64,000 nucleotides of DNA from an uncultured bacterium (GCA_949292215.1 CASEYW010000093.1:124001-188000), one strand, 5' to 3'; positions 26,887 to 36,069 are shown, counted from the stretch's first letter. Numbers and translations: made by a program. Notes: generated by a model from the sequence alone, not told the origin.

Positions 26887-27849
26887 TCAGAGTTTTTTCT
26901 GACTTTCAGCCACATCCAGAATAATCTGCTCCAGAGGGATTTCCGCCTTCCAGCCGATCAGTTCCCCGATGGCACGGCAGTCCGGCGCGCGATGGAGCAT
27001 ATCCTCGAAACCGCTCTCGTAGGCCTTGTCATACGACACCATTTCTATTGCCGATTTCGAATGAAGCAGGGAAATTGTCATTTTTGCAAGTTCTTCCATC
27101 GTTACGCTCCGGGTCCCTCCGATATTGAAGATCCGTCCGGCGATGTCATCACGCTCCATCAGCAGCCGGAGCGCGCGAACCGTATCGTAAACATGACAGA
27201 AACAGCGGGTCTGCTTCCCCGTCCCATAGACTTTCAAAGGAAGGTTTTTCAGCGCCGCAGCAGCAAAACGCGGAAGCACCATGCCGAACTGCCCGGTCTG
27301 ACGCGGACCAACCGTATTGAAAAAGCGGACAACCGTCCCGCGCAGTCCCTTGTTGCGATAATATGCCATCAAAAGGAATTCATCCAGCAGTTTACTGCAG
27401 GCATACGACCAGCGGGAATGAGTCGAAGGTCCGATGATCAGATCATCCTTTTCCGAAAACGGCAACTTCGTGGATTTTCCGTACACCTCACTGGTGGAAG
27501 CGAGAATAATCTTTTTCTTCCAGGCGGAGGCAAGCGCCAGAATCCGTTCCGAACCGTTGACGTTCGTCATGATTGTCCCGATCGGGTCCCGCACCACCAG
27601 CTCCACACCGACCACCGCGGCAAAATGGAAAATCACATCCGCCTCTTTCACCATCTCTTCGAGAACGGGGGAATCAATCATATTGCCTTCTGCAAAATGA
27701 AACCTCGGCTCATGCTTAACGGTTTCAATATTCGCCGGAGAACCGGTGGAAAAATCGTCAATGGAAAACACCTCGTGACCATCTTTCAGAAGACGTTCCG
27801 TAAGATGACCGCCGATGAATCCCGCCCCCCCGGTAATCAGAACCTTCAT
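26887..27849 (-). CDS. NAD-dependent sugar-nucleotide epimerase/dehydratase
   Basis: This 320-residue short-chain dehydrogenase has the Rossmann motif GGAGFIGG (residues 7-14), the catalytic SYACSK (YxxxK) segment preceded by STSEVYG, and RFFNTVGPRQTGQFGMVLPRF. These features fit UDP-glucose 4-epimerase or UDP-glucuronate decarboxylase relatives acting on nucleotide sugars. Two ATGs lie in tandem (27852 and 27849). The second is preferred because AGGAGG is 4-5 bp ahead of it but only 1 bp from the first. The pssA stop overlaps this start, so the genes are coupled. Confidence 0.85.
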   Translation of the reverse strand: MKVLITGGAGFIGGHLTERLLKDGHEVFSIDDFSTGSPANIETVKHEPRFHFAEGNMIDSPVLEEMVKEADVIFHFAAVVGVELVVRDPIGTIMTNVNGSERILALASAWKKKIILASTSEVYGKSTKLPFSEKDDLIIGPSTHSRWSYACSKLLDEFLLMAYYRNKGLRGTVVRFFNTVGPRQTGQFGMVLPRFAAAALKNLPLKVYGTGKQTRCFCHVYDTVRALRLLMERDDIAGRIFNIGGTRSVTMEELAKMTISLLHSKSAIEMVSYDKAYESGFEDMLHRAPDCRAIGELIGWKAEIPLEQIILDVAESQKKL

Positions 27850-28682
27850 CATGCCTCCTTTGCAGCCGGAACATCCGGACGCGGAACAAAACCGAGTTTC
27901 CGGAAGAGAGCGGCAAAAATTCCTATGAGAATATACGCATTCACCGCGACAAACGCCGTCAGCTCCAGATGGAAGCAGGCGCAGACCAGCACGAACAATA
28001 CAACGAACATCCGTTTTCTGTTCCGCTTGAGCGACAGCAGCCACTTGGCAAAGTGCGTGTACTGAATCCGGCTGACCATCAACAACCCCAAAATCGCACA
28101 GTAAACAGGAAGAATCACGGCAAGATATCGGATCTCGATTCCAAGAGAATTGTAATAGATGACCGTTGTACAGATCGCTGCTGCGGCGCCGGGAGACGGC
28201 AGTCCGGAAAACTTGTCGCTTCCCTTCTTTTCAATCATGGCATGCACGTTGTACGTTGCCAGGCGGAGAGCAGCACAGCCGAGGTAGATCGCCGCCAGAG
28301 CCCAGACAATCAGGAAATTACTCTCGTTGAAATTCGGCAGGCTGTGGGTCATCACGACAATCAGGGTCGCAGGTGCGACTCCGAACGTCACCATATCCGC
28401 CAGAGAATCCATTTGTATGCCGTGCATGCTTGCTGCATTCAGAATCCGGGCGGCAAATCCGTCGAAGGCGTCAAACACCATGGCAAAAAGAATCATGAAG
28501 GCGCTCACGGCGAGAATCTCCGCGGAGTCGATGGAACCATCCGACGAAGTCATCACCTCGTACACCCGGAGCGTGTTGATGATGGCGGCAAATCCGCAGA
28601 GGGAATTGCAGATTGTGAGAGAATTGGGAACCGCCTTGAGCCATCGGTTCCTCTCAAGAAAGGCCCTGACATTCTTCTTCAT
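27849..28682 (-). CDS. pssA: CDP-diacylglycerol-serine O-phosphatidyltransferase
   Basis: This 277-residue membrane protein makes phosphatidylserine. The CDP-alcohol phosphotransferase motif is complete: Asp71, Asp74-Gly75, Ala78-Arg79, Gly88, Asp92 and Asp96 with the canonical spacing. About eight hydrophobic segments follow. It is 23 bp downstream of psd, which acts on its product, so together they make phosphatidylethanolamine. Confidence 0.94.
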   Translation of the reverse strand: MKKNVRAFLERNRWLKAVPNSLTICNSLCGFAAIINTLRVYEVMTSSDGSIDSAEILAVSAFMILFAMVFDAFDGFAARILNAASMHGIQMDSLADMVTFGVAPATLIVVMTHSLPNFNESNFLIVWALAAIYLGCAALRLATYNVHAMIEKKGSDKFSGLPSPGAAAAICTTVIYYNSLGIEIRYLAVILPVYCAILGLLMVSRIQYTHFAKWLLSLKRNRKRMFVVLFVLVCACFHLELTAFVAVNAYILIGIFAALFRKLGFVPRPDVPAAKEA

Positions 28683-28705
28683 GCGCCAAACCGCCTTTGT
28701 AAAGA

Positions 28706-29419
28706 TTACGCTTTGTTTTCCCTGTTCAAACGAGCCATCACAGTCAGGCCGCCCTGCACCTTGTCACCGAGACGGACCATGATTTCAAGATCACTTTTCG
28801 CAGGAATATACAGTTCCGTTCTGGAACCGAATTTGATCATACCGTACCGTTCCCCCCGTTTGAGAGAGGTGCCCGGCTCCGCTTCACAGACGATACGGCG
28901 CGCAACCGCGCCGGAAATCTGTTTCACGGCAATCGGATATTCCTTTCCGGCAACCGTCGCAATTCCGGCAATGACAAGGGATTCATTTTCTTTGATGGCC
29001 TTGGTATCGCGGGCGTCGTAATAACAGCCGTCCTTGTGTTCGCGGAACTTCACGACCATATCGGCCGGAGCGCGATTCAAATGCACGTTGAAGACGGAAA
29101 GAAAGATTCCAACCCGCAGCATGTCGCGGCCTTCGAACACCTCAGCAAGTTGAGGATAATCGGCGGAACGGATGAGTTCAATATCCTTCACGAGACCATC
29201 CGCGGGAGCCAGCAGAAGATCATCCTGAAGCGTAATCGCCCGGCTGGGGTCCCGGAAAAATCCGACAAACGCCGTCCAGAGCGCAATCACCAGAATTGAA
29301 AGATAGATTCCAGCACTTTGGGAAAGGAAAATTCCGCAGGCGATCGTAGCCGCCAGCAGGATCACGGCAACAGCAGAGGCAATTCCCCACTCCCGTTTTC
29401 CATATCTCGTCAGCTTCAT
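28706..29419 (-). CDS. psd: Phosphatidylserine decarboxylase proenzyme
   Basis: This 237-residue protein has N-terminal membrane segments, APADG (Asp74), SVFNVHLNRAP (His113) and the self-cleavage site FGSR near the C-terminus. Gly198-Ser199 is where Ser199 would become the pyruvoyl group. The FGSR form and short length fit the archaetidylserine-type/Psd-B short subfamily. It makes phosphatidylethanolamine from the PssA product. It is about 40 bp downstream of ruvC. Confidence 0.94.
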   Translation of the reverse strand: MKLTRYGKREWGIASAVAVILLAATIACGIFLSQSAGIYLSILVIALWTAFVGFFRDPSRAITLQDDLLLAPADGLVKDIELIRSADYPQLAEVFEGRDMLRVGIFLSVFNVHLNRAPADMVVKFREHKDGCYYDARDTKAIKENESLVIAGIATVAGKEYPIAVKQISGAVARRIVCEAEPGTSLKRGERYGMIKFGSRTELYIPAKSDLEIMVRLGDKVQGGLTVMARLNRENKA

Positions 29420-29458
29420 TTCAACTTCTCTCCTCCTTAATCTGTTTCCGCAGGGCTC

Positions 29459-29986
29459 CTATACCCTGACACCTGTTAAGAACAGCAACTCTTTTCTGGT
29501 AGAGACATTCGCATGGCACAGAGCCAGAGCCAAGGCATCCGTCGCATCGTCCGGAACGCCGGAAATATCAATGCCGCAGATCGCCGCCATCATAGCTGCG
29601 ACCTGTTCCTTGGATGCGTCACCACGCCCAACCGCAGCCCGTTTTGCCGATTTCGGAGAATACTCGAAAACCGGAACGGACTGTTCGGCAAGCGAAGCTA
29701 TTACGGCGCCTCTTGCAAGGCTCAGGATCATTGCCGTTCTGATATTCTTATATACAAAAGCAACTTCTATTGAAGCGGAATCCGGCTGAAACATCCGAAC
29801 GATTTCCCGAATTCCGCCGGAGATTCGCCTCAGGCATTCACTGTGGAGCAGATCTTTTCCATTATTGATCAATCCGCAGTCCAAGACGTTGTAACGGCCC
29901 GGGGCGGTCACCTGGAGAACGGCGTATCCGGTTTTCCGGATCGCCGTATCAACTCCCAATACGGTAAAAGGAAAGTCTCCAGGCAC
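29459..29986 (-). CDS. ruvC: Holliday junction resolvase RuvC
   Basis: This 175-residue endonuclease resolves recombination intermediates. The four catalytic acids are visible: Asp13 (GVDTAIRKTGY), Glu74 (IEVAFVYKN), and Asp147 and Asp150 (PDDATDALALALCH). The usual GIDPG is GVDTA here, a mild variation. It lies 10 bp downstream of the yebC-type gene, as in many genomes, but ruvA and ruvB are not in the window. Confidence 0.94.
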   Translation of the reverse strand: MPGDFPFTVLGVDTAIRKTGYAVLQVTAPGRYNVLDCGLINNGKDLLHSECLRRISGGIREIVRMFQPDSASIEVAFVYKNIRTAMILSLARGAVIASLAEQSVPVFEYSPKSAKRAAVGRGDASKEQVAAMMAAICGIDISGVPDDATDALALALCHANVSTRKELLFLTGVRV

Positions 29987-29996
29987 TTTGGCTCAC

Positions 29997-30755
29997 TCAG
30001 TCTTCCTCGGAGATCTGATCGAGAACTTCGCTTGCGATATCGGCGTTGGAATGGACAGCCTGAACATCGTCCAGGTCCTCAAGCTTATCGATCAGGCGCA
30101 GGACCTGCTGGGCAACGGAAAGTTCATTGATGCCGACCAGGTTGTCCGGCTTTCTGGTCACACCAGCCTCCGTGGTGGCGATTCCGGCAGCCTCAAGTGC
30201 TTTGGAAATCGGTTCAAACGCCTCGGGAGCACCCCAGATTTCGGCGGTATCCTCATCGACTTCAATATCCTCGGCGCCTGCGTCAAGGACCACATCCATC
30301 AGTTTTTCCTCATCGGCATTTTCCCCTTCCACGACAAAATGGGCCTTGCGCTGGAACATCCAGGAAACGGCTCCGGAGTTCGCCATGTTTCCGCCGGAGC
30401 GGTCCAGAACAAGACGAACATCGCCGAGCGTCCGGTTGCGGTTATCGGTCAGACATTCAATGATCAGCGCGGTTCCCGCGGGACCATAGCCTTCATAGGT
30501 CACTTCTTCAAAGGTCACATCGCCGAGTTCGCCGGCGCCTTTTTTAATGGCGCGGTCAATGTTTTCACGGGGCATATTGGCGGCACGCGCTCCGGCGAGG
30601 GCGAGACGCAGCCGGGGATTGGCATCGGGGTCCTTGCCGCTGGTCTTGACAGCAACCATGATTTCCTTTGCGAATTTGGAGAAAATACGGCCTTTCTTTG
30701 CATCAGCCGCGCCTTTTTTGTGCTTGATATTAGCCCATTTGCTATGTCCGGACAT
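29997..30755 (-). CDS. YebC/PmpR-family protein
   Basis: This 252-residue protein begins MSGHSKWANIKHKKGAADAKKG and has the MPRENIDRAIKKG and YEGYGPAGTALI segments that define the family. Members act as transcription factors or as ribosome-associated factors that help translation of difficult motifs. AAAAGG precedes the ATG. It heads the transcript with ruvC and has its own promoter embedded in an inverted repeat at 30804-30845. Confidence 0.94.
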   Translation of the reverse strand: MSGHSKWANIKHKKGAADAKKGRIFSKFAKEIMVAVKTSGKDPDANPRLRLALAGARAANMPRENIDRAIKKGAGELGDVTFEEVTYEGYGPAGTALIIECLTDNRNRTLGDVRLVLDRSGGNMANSGAVSWMFQRKAHFVVEGENADEEKLMDVVLDAGAEDIEVDEDTAEIWGAPEAFEPISKALEAAGIATTEAGVTRKPDNLVGINELSVAQQVLRLIDKLEDLDDVQAVHSNADIASEVLDQISEED

Positions 30756-30803
30756 AATAAATACCTTTTGTTACAGTTTCTTTTCAGTGAAATGTTGATG
30801 TAT

Positions 30804-30845
30804 AATTTAGCATGAAAGAGCCGATTTGTCAATCTGGCTCTTTCA
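30804..30845 (-). promoter_or_regulatory. Promoter whose -35 box sits at the centre of a 10-bp inverted repeat
   Basis: On the minus strand TTGACA (30827-30832) is followed after 17 bp by TAAATT (30804-30809). The -35 box is the loop of an inverted repeat: TGAAAGAGCC (30813-30822) and its complement (30836-30845), with GATT/AATC also pairing inside. Because the DUF2059 gene ends just upstream (30869), the same hairpin could terminate that transcript while its DNA form serves as the yebC promoter. Confidence 0.7.
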
Positions 30846-30868
30846 CGAAGAATGGTCAAGTTCCGGTT

Positions 30869-31351
30869 TTATTTGTTTCCGGTCTTCTGCTGCTCCTGCA
30901 GTTTCTTTGCTTTTTCCTGGATTGCCTTCTGAAGTTCCGGCATATTTTTCATCACGATCTGCTGGCTGAGTGCGGCGACTTTGGTTGAAAGCAGGGCTGA
31001 CTTCGAAGCAAACGCCTGTCCGGAGGGAGTCTTATAGAAGCGAATAAAATCCCGAATCTGCTCCGGAGTGAAAAGTTCAAGATAAATCTTTGCAATTCCT
31101 TCTTTCAGATTGTTGAACTGAAGGCATTTCTGATAGAACGCCTCCAGCTCCGGTTTGAACTGCACCAGCATTGGATTGCCCTGAATTTGAAGAGCAAGCA
31201 TCTGCGCGGAAGTATCGGAAAGCTGTTTTTCCATCTTCATTGCATCGAACAGTTCATAGCAGAGTTTCAAGTTGGCGGGAGTCGCTTCAGCGGCGCTGGC
31301 GGAAAAGCCGCAGAAAACGAGTACGGCAGAAAGCAGCAGAATCTTCTTCAT
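30869..31351 (-). CDS. DUF2059-type secreted protein
   Basis: This 160-residue protein has a signal peptide (MKKILLLSAVLVFCGFSASAAEA) and an all-helical body with LYLELFTPEQIRDFIRFYKTPSGQAF, the signature of DUF2059, found in periplasmic proteins of unknown function. The C-terminus is Lys/Gln-rich. Three ATGs lie close together (31366, 31357, 31351). The last is chosen because AAGGAG is 6 bp ahead of it, whereas the site overlaps or follows the others. Confidence 0.82.
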   Translation of the reverse strand: MKKILLLSAVLVFCGFSASAAEATPANLKLCYELFDAMKMEKQLSDTSAQMLALQIQGNPMLVQFKPELEAFYQKCLQFNNLKEGIAKIYLELFTPEQIRDFIRFYKTPSGQAFASKSALLSTKVAALSQQIVMKNMPELQKAIQEKAKKLQEQQKTGNK

Positions 31352-31497
31352 CTTCATCTCCTTCATGTATCCATGGTTCAGAATGCTGTTCCGGGTTTGG
31401 TGTACAGTAGTTCCGGAAGTTGCTTTTTCAAGTCCCGGATTCGTCAAAATCCGTTTTCCATAAAAGAAAAAATTCCCGGATATTTTTTATATCAATC

Positions 31498-31525
31498 TTG
31501 ACAAAATTCACATGACCGCTATAAG
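31498..31525 (+). promoter_or_regulatory. Sigma70 promoter for the DUF5696-like gene
   Basis: TTGACA (31498-31503) is followed after 16 bp by TATAAG (31520-31525). The start would fall near 31532, downstream of the longest-frame ATG at 31512. This supports the internal ATG at 31602 as the real start. Confidence 0.75.
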
Positions 31526-31601
31526 TATGATCGAAGACAATTATTTCCCCGGTGGATCATACCGCACGGATTCTCTCAAAAAACAAAAAAGGACTTCCGC
31601 A

Positions 31602-33323
31602 ATGATGACGACGGTCAAATTTATCTTTTCCGATGGAAACACGGAAGAACGCATCCTCAACGAAACCGTTTCAGAACTGTTTCTCAGGCGTTCGGAAATT
31701 CCAGAAGGCGCTCAAGCCGTTGAAATTCACTCCATTCTCTTCACCGCATCCGCCGTGGAGGACGGATACTTTATCATCCCCAGCATCGAAAACAACGGTC
31801 ATGCCGCACTCACACTCTTCCGGAAACGTCCGGATGCCGAGACAGTCTTCGACCGGAGCACGATGCCGATCTATGCGGTCAAACACGGCGAAAAAGGCTG
31901 TCTGGCGGTCGTTGCCGGAATGTCGATGGAATACTCGCTTGTCGTCGGTGTCCGAGGAGGAAGCTATTACCTGTATCCGCGATTTCACCTTGAAGACGGA
32001 AAGGCGTATGAAGACATCGTCATCCGTTATTTTGAGTTGTCGGGAGCCGATGCGAACTACTCCGGCGCAGCGCGGCGCTATCGAAAATATCAGCTCGACC
32101 GGGGAGCCTGCGTTCCACTCAAAAAGCGCTCGAAACGCTATCCGGTTCTGGCGGATGCCGCACGTGGGCCGGAAGTGCGCATCCGTCTTGCCTGGAAGCC
32201 GGTGCCTCCGCCCGTGCTGGAACAGACGGAAGAAAACGAACCCCCGATTCATGCAGCCATCACATTCGAACGTGCGGAACAGATCGTGGAGGAATTTCAC
32301 AGGCAGGGAATCCGCGACGCAGAATTCTGTCTGGTCGGCTGGAATAAGTCCGGTCATGACGGACGGTTCCCCGATATCTTCCCCGTGGAACCGCTTCTCG
32401 GCGGCGAAGAAGCCCTGGTCCGTCTGATCCGGAAAGCAAAGGAGTACGGCTATCTTATCTCCGGTCATACCAACGTTCTGGATTCCTACACCATTGCCAA
32501 ACGCTGGAAGGAAGAGTATGTCATCCGCGATAAAAACGGCAATCTCCACAAAGAGGGTCAGTGGGGCGGCGGACAGTCCTACCGCCTCTGCCCGAAAGAG
32601 GCCCATGAAAAAATCGCCGTTCAGGATTTCAAGGATATGGAACATCTCGGATTCCGCGGCATCCACTATCTGGATGTCATGAGCATTGTCATACCCGACC
32701 CCTGCTATCATCCGGATCACCCCCTGACCCGCAAAGCCGCAGGCGAATGGCGCGCAAAGACTCTGGAACTCGCACGGGAATCCATCGGTGCAAGCGGTTC
32801 CGAAGGAGCATGGGATTTCTGCATCGGGTCCTATGACTACGCACTTTACACCGTCTTCAATCTGAACCCGGAAATGCCGGAGATCTGCGACAAGTTCATT
32901 CCGCTCTGGCATCTGGTCTATCACGGGATTCTTCTTTACAACTCGTTCTGCGACAGCGTCAACGAAGCGATCAAGTCCGATCCGGAAGTCCGTTTGAAAA
33001 ATCTGGAGTACGGCGGACGTCCCCTCGCCTATTTCTATGCAAAATTCATGCACGCGGGAAGAAACTGGATGGGCAACGAAGACCTCGGCTGCGCAACCGA
33101 TCAGGAACTCCGGGAAGGCGTCGCAAAACTGAAACAGGAATACGATTTCTATCAGACCATCTGCGATCTGCAATTTGAATTCATGGAAGAACACGAAGAG
33201 CTTGCGGAAGGCGTTGCATGCAGCCTCTACTCCGATGGTTCCCGGCTGCTCGTGAACTACCGTAAAAAGGAGTTCGAGTGGAATGGCAGACTCTTTCCGC
33301 CGCTCTCCTGCACAAGGCTCTGA
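31602..33323 (+). CDS. DUF5696/GH101-like putative glycosidase
   Basis: This 573-residue protein has no signal peptide. The N-terminal 180 residues are beta-rich. The following region looks like a TIM barrel: EFCLVGWNKSGHDGRFPDIFPVEPLLGG, YLISGHTNVLDSY, LGFRGIHYLDVMSIV, then GNEDLGC. This layout resembles DUF5696 proteins, which are distantly related to GH101-type barrels; the link is weak and catalytic residues cannot be assigned securely. The ATG at 31602 has AAAAGGA about 10 bp upstream. It is a single-gene transcript with its own promoter and terminator. Confidence 0.6.
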   Translation: MMTTVKFIFSDGNTEERILNETVSELFLRRSEIPEGAQAVEIHSILFTASAVEDGYFIIPSIENNGHAALTLFRKRPDAETVFDRSTMPIYAVKHGEKGCLAVVAGMSMEYSLVVGVRGGSYYLYPRFHLEDGKAYEDIVIRYFELSGADANYSGAARRYRKYQLDRGACVPLKKRSKRYPVLADAARGPEVRIRLAWKPVPPPVLEQTEENEPPIHAAITFERAEQIVEEFHRQGIRDAEFCLVGWNKSGHDGRFPDIFPVEPLLGGEEALVRLIRKAKEYGYLISGHTNVLDSYTIAKRWKEEYVIRDKNGNLHKEGQWGGGQSYRLCPKEAHEKIAVQDFKDMEHLGFRGIHYLDVMSIVIPDPCYHPDHPLTRKAAGEWRAKTLELARESIGASGSEGAWDFCIGSYDYALYTVFNLNPEMPEICDKFIPLWHLVYHGILLYNSFCDSVNEAIKSDPEVRLKNLEYGGRPLAYFYAKFMHAGRNWMGNEDLGCATDQELREGVAKLKQEYDFYQTICDLQFEFMEEHEELAEGVACSLYSDGSRLLVNYRKKEFEWNGRLFPPLSCTRL

Positions 33324-33346
33324 ACGGCCCCAGCGCCACTTGTTCC

Positions 33347-33371
33347 AGGCGGTCTTCGGACCGCCTTTTTT
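33347..33371 (+). terminator. Rho-independent terminator
   Basis: AGGCGGTC and GACCGCCT pair perfectly around a UUCG tetraloop, followed by six Ts. It lies 24 bp after the preceding stop codon. Confidence 0.95.
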
Positions 33372-33410
33372 GCATCGGGAAAACAAATGCCTCTTTTTTC
33401 TCAAACAACG

Positions 33411-33439
33411 TTGCGAAATTTCTCCGACGGATGTATAGT
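33411..33439 (+). promoter_or_regulatory. Sigma70-type promoter for the DnaQ-like gene
   Basis: TTGCGA (33411-33416) is followed after 17 bp by TATAGT (33434-33439), with TG immediately upstream of the -10 box. Confidence 0.65.
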
Positions 33440-33522
33440 ATCTGTTGAATTTATTTGAAAGATGCTTCCGGAAAAGCACAATTCCATACTGAAAAAAAAG
33501 ATTTACTGAAGGAGTCTTCCCC

Positions 33523-34335
33523 ATGCTTTCTGTTGTCAAAGACAGACCGCTTGTTTTTTTTGATCTTGAAACGACCGGAACCAATGTTCTCACGGATAGA
33601 ATCGTGGAACTCTCCGTAGTGAAACTGTTTCCCGATGGAACGCGGGAAATCAAAACGCGTCGGATCAATCCCGAAATGCACATTCCGGAAGAGGCCTCCG
33701 AAGTGCATGGAATCTATGATGAGGATGTCAAGGACGCCCCGACCTTCCGACGCATTGCACAGAGTCTTTACATCTATCTGGAGGATTGCGACCTCGGCGG
33801 ATACAACATCGTGAAATTCGATGTTCCGGTTCTGGTCCGGGAATTCCAGCGTGCGGGACTTCAGTTCGAGACCAAAAACAGACGCATCGTCGATGCCTAT
33901 TATCTTTACTGCAAAATGGAACCGCGCACCCTCAAGGCAGCCTACAAAACCTTCTGTGGAAAAAATCTTGACGAAGCCCACTCAGCGGAAGCCGACACAC
34001 TTGCAACCGTGGAAGTCTTCGAAGCGGAGCTGAAAAAGTATTCCGCATGGACCTCAGAAGAACTTCCGGAAGATGTCGAATTCACGGAGGACCTGGATGT
34101 CATCCACAACCTCTGCAATCCCAAAATTCAGGATGCAGTTGATCCAGACGGACGCTTCCGCTGGAAAGAAGGAGAAGTTGTCGTGGCATTCGGCAGGAAC
34201 TCCGGACAGAAACTGAAAACAATCGCAATTGAAAATCCCGATTTTCTCCGCTGGATTCTTAAAGCGGATTTCTCTCAGGAGGTCAAGAAAATCGCCTCTG
34301 ACGCACTCAAAGGATACTTCCCGGAAAAGCAGTGA
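33523..34335 (+). CDS. DnaQ-like 3'-5' exonuclease
   Basis: This 270-residue protein has a DEDDh exonuclease domain: VFFDLETTG (Asp14, Glu16), GYNIVKFDVPVL, and HSAEADT with the general-base His. The first 175 residues resemble the DNA polymerase III epsilon exonuclease. The C-terminal 90 residues (FRWKEGEVVVAFGRNSGQKLKTIAIENPDFLRWIL) match a small domain found attached to DnaQ-like proteins in several phyla. It may be a stand-alone nuclease rather than the replicative proofreader. AAGGAG precedes the ATG. Confidence 0.88.
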   Translation: MLSVVKDRPLVFFDLETTGTNVLTDRIVELSVVKLFPDGTREIKTRRINPEMHIPEEASEVHGIYDEDVKDAPTFRRIAQSLYIYLEDCDLGGYNIVKFDVPVLVREFQRAGLQFETKNRRIVDAYYLYCKMEPRTLKAAYKTFCGKNLDEAHSAEADTLATVEVFEAELKKYSAWTSEELPEDVEFTEDLDVIHNLCNPKIQDAVDPDGRFRWKEGEVVVAFGRNSGQKLKTIAIENPDFLRWILKADFSQEVKKIASDALKGYFPEKQ

Positions 34336-34339
34336 GCCG

Positions 34340-35137
34340 ATGAACGATAATTTTAAACATCTTCTCAAACTGCTGGACGACGACAACGAACAGGCGGCAA
34401 GCCTCGCCATGGCGGAGCTGATCCAGAATGACGATCCCCGCCTCGAACGCATTCTGCGGAGTCTTCAGGAAACATCCGACGCCAAACTGCGCCGCAGAAT
34501 CCATCAGATGCAGTCCGCCATCATCAAACGCAGAAACCGCAAGACCATGGCAGACTCCCTCCGCAAAGGAGAATATTCTCTGCTGGAGGGAATCATCCGC
34601 CTCCATCTGCTCTGGTTTGACAACGACACCCGTCCGGAAGTCCTTCAGCAATGGCAGGATTTTCTTCAGGATTCCGCCGTACTGCAGGGGTGCCGTATCG
34701 AAAAACTCTTCGCATTCCTCGGTGAAAAAATTCACTGTGTCGGATTCTCCAAAGACGACCTGAACGCGGACACCATCTGTCTCGGAACCATTCTGGAGGA
34801 CGGCGCAGCAATCGACTTCATGTGCTGCATCATCGCCAAACTTCTTGCGGAAGCGTGGCATACGCGTATGGAAGTGGTGCAGATCGGAGGAGAGTTCGCC
34901 ATTCTCTGCAGCGGCACCCTCTTTTATCCGGGCAAACAGTGGGAGAGCATTCCGAATTTCAATCCAGGAACTCACATCTGGAGTACAGCGGAATTGTTGT
35001 CGCTGGTTGCCTCAACCCTCTTCACCTGCGCAGTCGCAACGGATAGTTTCCGCTACATCTACACCATCGGCAACTGTCTTCTGGACGGAACCGAAAATAT
35101 TCTCTTTCTCCCCTACCCTTACGGTAACGAAAAGTAA
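34340..35137 (+). CDS. SirB1/transglutaminase-like conserved protein
   Basis: This 265-residue protein starts with a HEAT-like helical region (LLKLLDDDNEQAASLAMAELIQ, about residues 7-28). It continues with a segment similar in order to SirB1: NADTICLGTILEDGAAIDFMCCIIAKLLAEAW followed by MEVVQIGGEFAILCSG. SirB1 relatives carry a transglutaminase-like fold of unclear function. The ATG at 34340 is 4 bp after the dnaQ-like stop, so the genes are co-transcribed. No Shine-Dalgarno is evident, which suits coupled translation. Confidence 0.65.
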   Translation: MNDNFKHLLKLLDDDNEQAASLAMAELIQNDDPRLERILRSLQETSDAKLRRRIHQMQSAIIKRRNRKTMADSLRKGEYSLLEGIIRLHLLWFDNDTRPEVLQQWQDFLQDSAVLQGCRIEKLFAFLGEKIHCVGFSKDDLNADTICLGTILEDGAAIDFMCCIIAKLLAEAWHTRMEVVQIGGEFAILCSGTLFYPGKQWESIPNFNPGTHIWSTAELLSLVASTLFTCAVATDSFRYIYTIGNCLLDGTENILFLPYPYGNEK

Positions 35138-35148
35138 CGTCCGGACGA

Positions 35149-35934
35149 TCAAACCAGATCAAAAAACAGCTTCTCCAGGGATTCCCCGGACTTCTCGTAA
35201 ATACGGCAGTCGTCCGGGTCCGGATAAACAGCTCCTTCGATTCGGCGCTGAAGACGCTCCATCATCTCAATCCGCAGCGTAACCGGACGGTCCAGGGACA
35301 GCATTTTGAATTCCTGACAGCGACGGCAGGAATCTGCGGCAGCATCAGTGATCCGCTGATGGGCCGTCTCCAGCGGCAGAAGCTCCGTCTTTTCCAGACC
35401 GGAGGAGGTCTTCACGCAGCAGACCGAAACCTCCGGCAGCCAGGAACGCGCCTCCATACAGGCTTTGTCATCCCCGGTCACGAGGATGACTGGCACTCCG
35501 TATTCAGCGGCAATCGCGGCATCCATGGCGATTTCCCCGGCTTTGCGCCCGTTCAGCCACATATTCTGAAACGCTTTCGAGTTATAGGAATGTTCCAGAA
35601 GAGCGCCGGGAGTTCCCGCTTTGGCATGGTAGCCGAGAAGAATCAATCCATCCGAATCGCCGATTCCGGAAAAGCGGACTCCCGGAGTCGCTCCCTGAAT
35701 CAGTTCGGCTCTGGAATCAATCCGTCGGGGATCGACATTGCATCCGCCGCCATGTCCATCCCGGACAATCACCACATCGGCACCCCCTTGGAAACATCCC
35801 GCCACACAGGCATTGATATCAGCGGCCATCCGTTCTCTTCCGGTCGCATAGAGTGCCGGTTCGGATGACAGCACATGACCACGGCAGGATACCCCGGAAA
35901 TCCCCTCCATATCCGCAAAAATATAAATTTTCAT
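35149..35934 (-). CDS. M55-family D-aminopeptidase (DppA-like)
   Basis: This 261-residue protein begins MKIYIFADMEGISGV. It shows the metal ligands of the DppA family at matching positions: Asp8, Glu10, His61 (RDGHGGG), His103 (GYHAKAG) and Glu134 (GRKAGE). His115 in LLEHSYN is the likely catalytic residue. M55 enzymes release N-terminal D-amino acids and take part in peptidoglycan peptide use. ATG 35934 is chosen because AAGGAAAGAG precedes it and the family starts here. Confidence 0.9.
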   Translation of the reverse strand: MKIYIFADMEGISGVSCRGHVLSSEPALYATGRERMAADINACVAGCFQGGADVVIVRDGHGGGCNVDPRRIDSRAELIQGATPGVRFSGIGDSDGLILLGYHAKAGTPGALLEHSYNSKAFQNMWLNGRKAGEIAMDAAIAAEYGVPVILVTGDDKACMEARSWLPEVSVCCVKTSSGLEKTELLPLETAHQRITDAAADSCRRCQEFKMLSLDRPVTLRIEMMERLQRRIEGAVYPDPDDCRIYEKSGESLEKLFFDLV

Positions 35935-36069
35935 TTTTGTCTCTTTCCTTTTCCATTTCCGAAAACAATCATCTGTCAAAAAAATAACAAGGTTTCCTGG
36001 AAAATCAATCTGATCAAAAAAATTCTCTCCCCTTCCGTCCTCTTTTTAAATCTGAAAACAGAGAACTTT

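Noticed and set aside
31671-33683. 670-codon open frame on the minus strand
   Set aside because: It runs antisense across the DUF5696-like gene, its terminator and a separate promoter, so it cannot be a single real gene.
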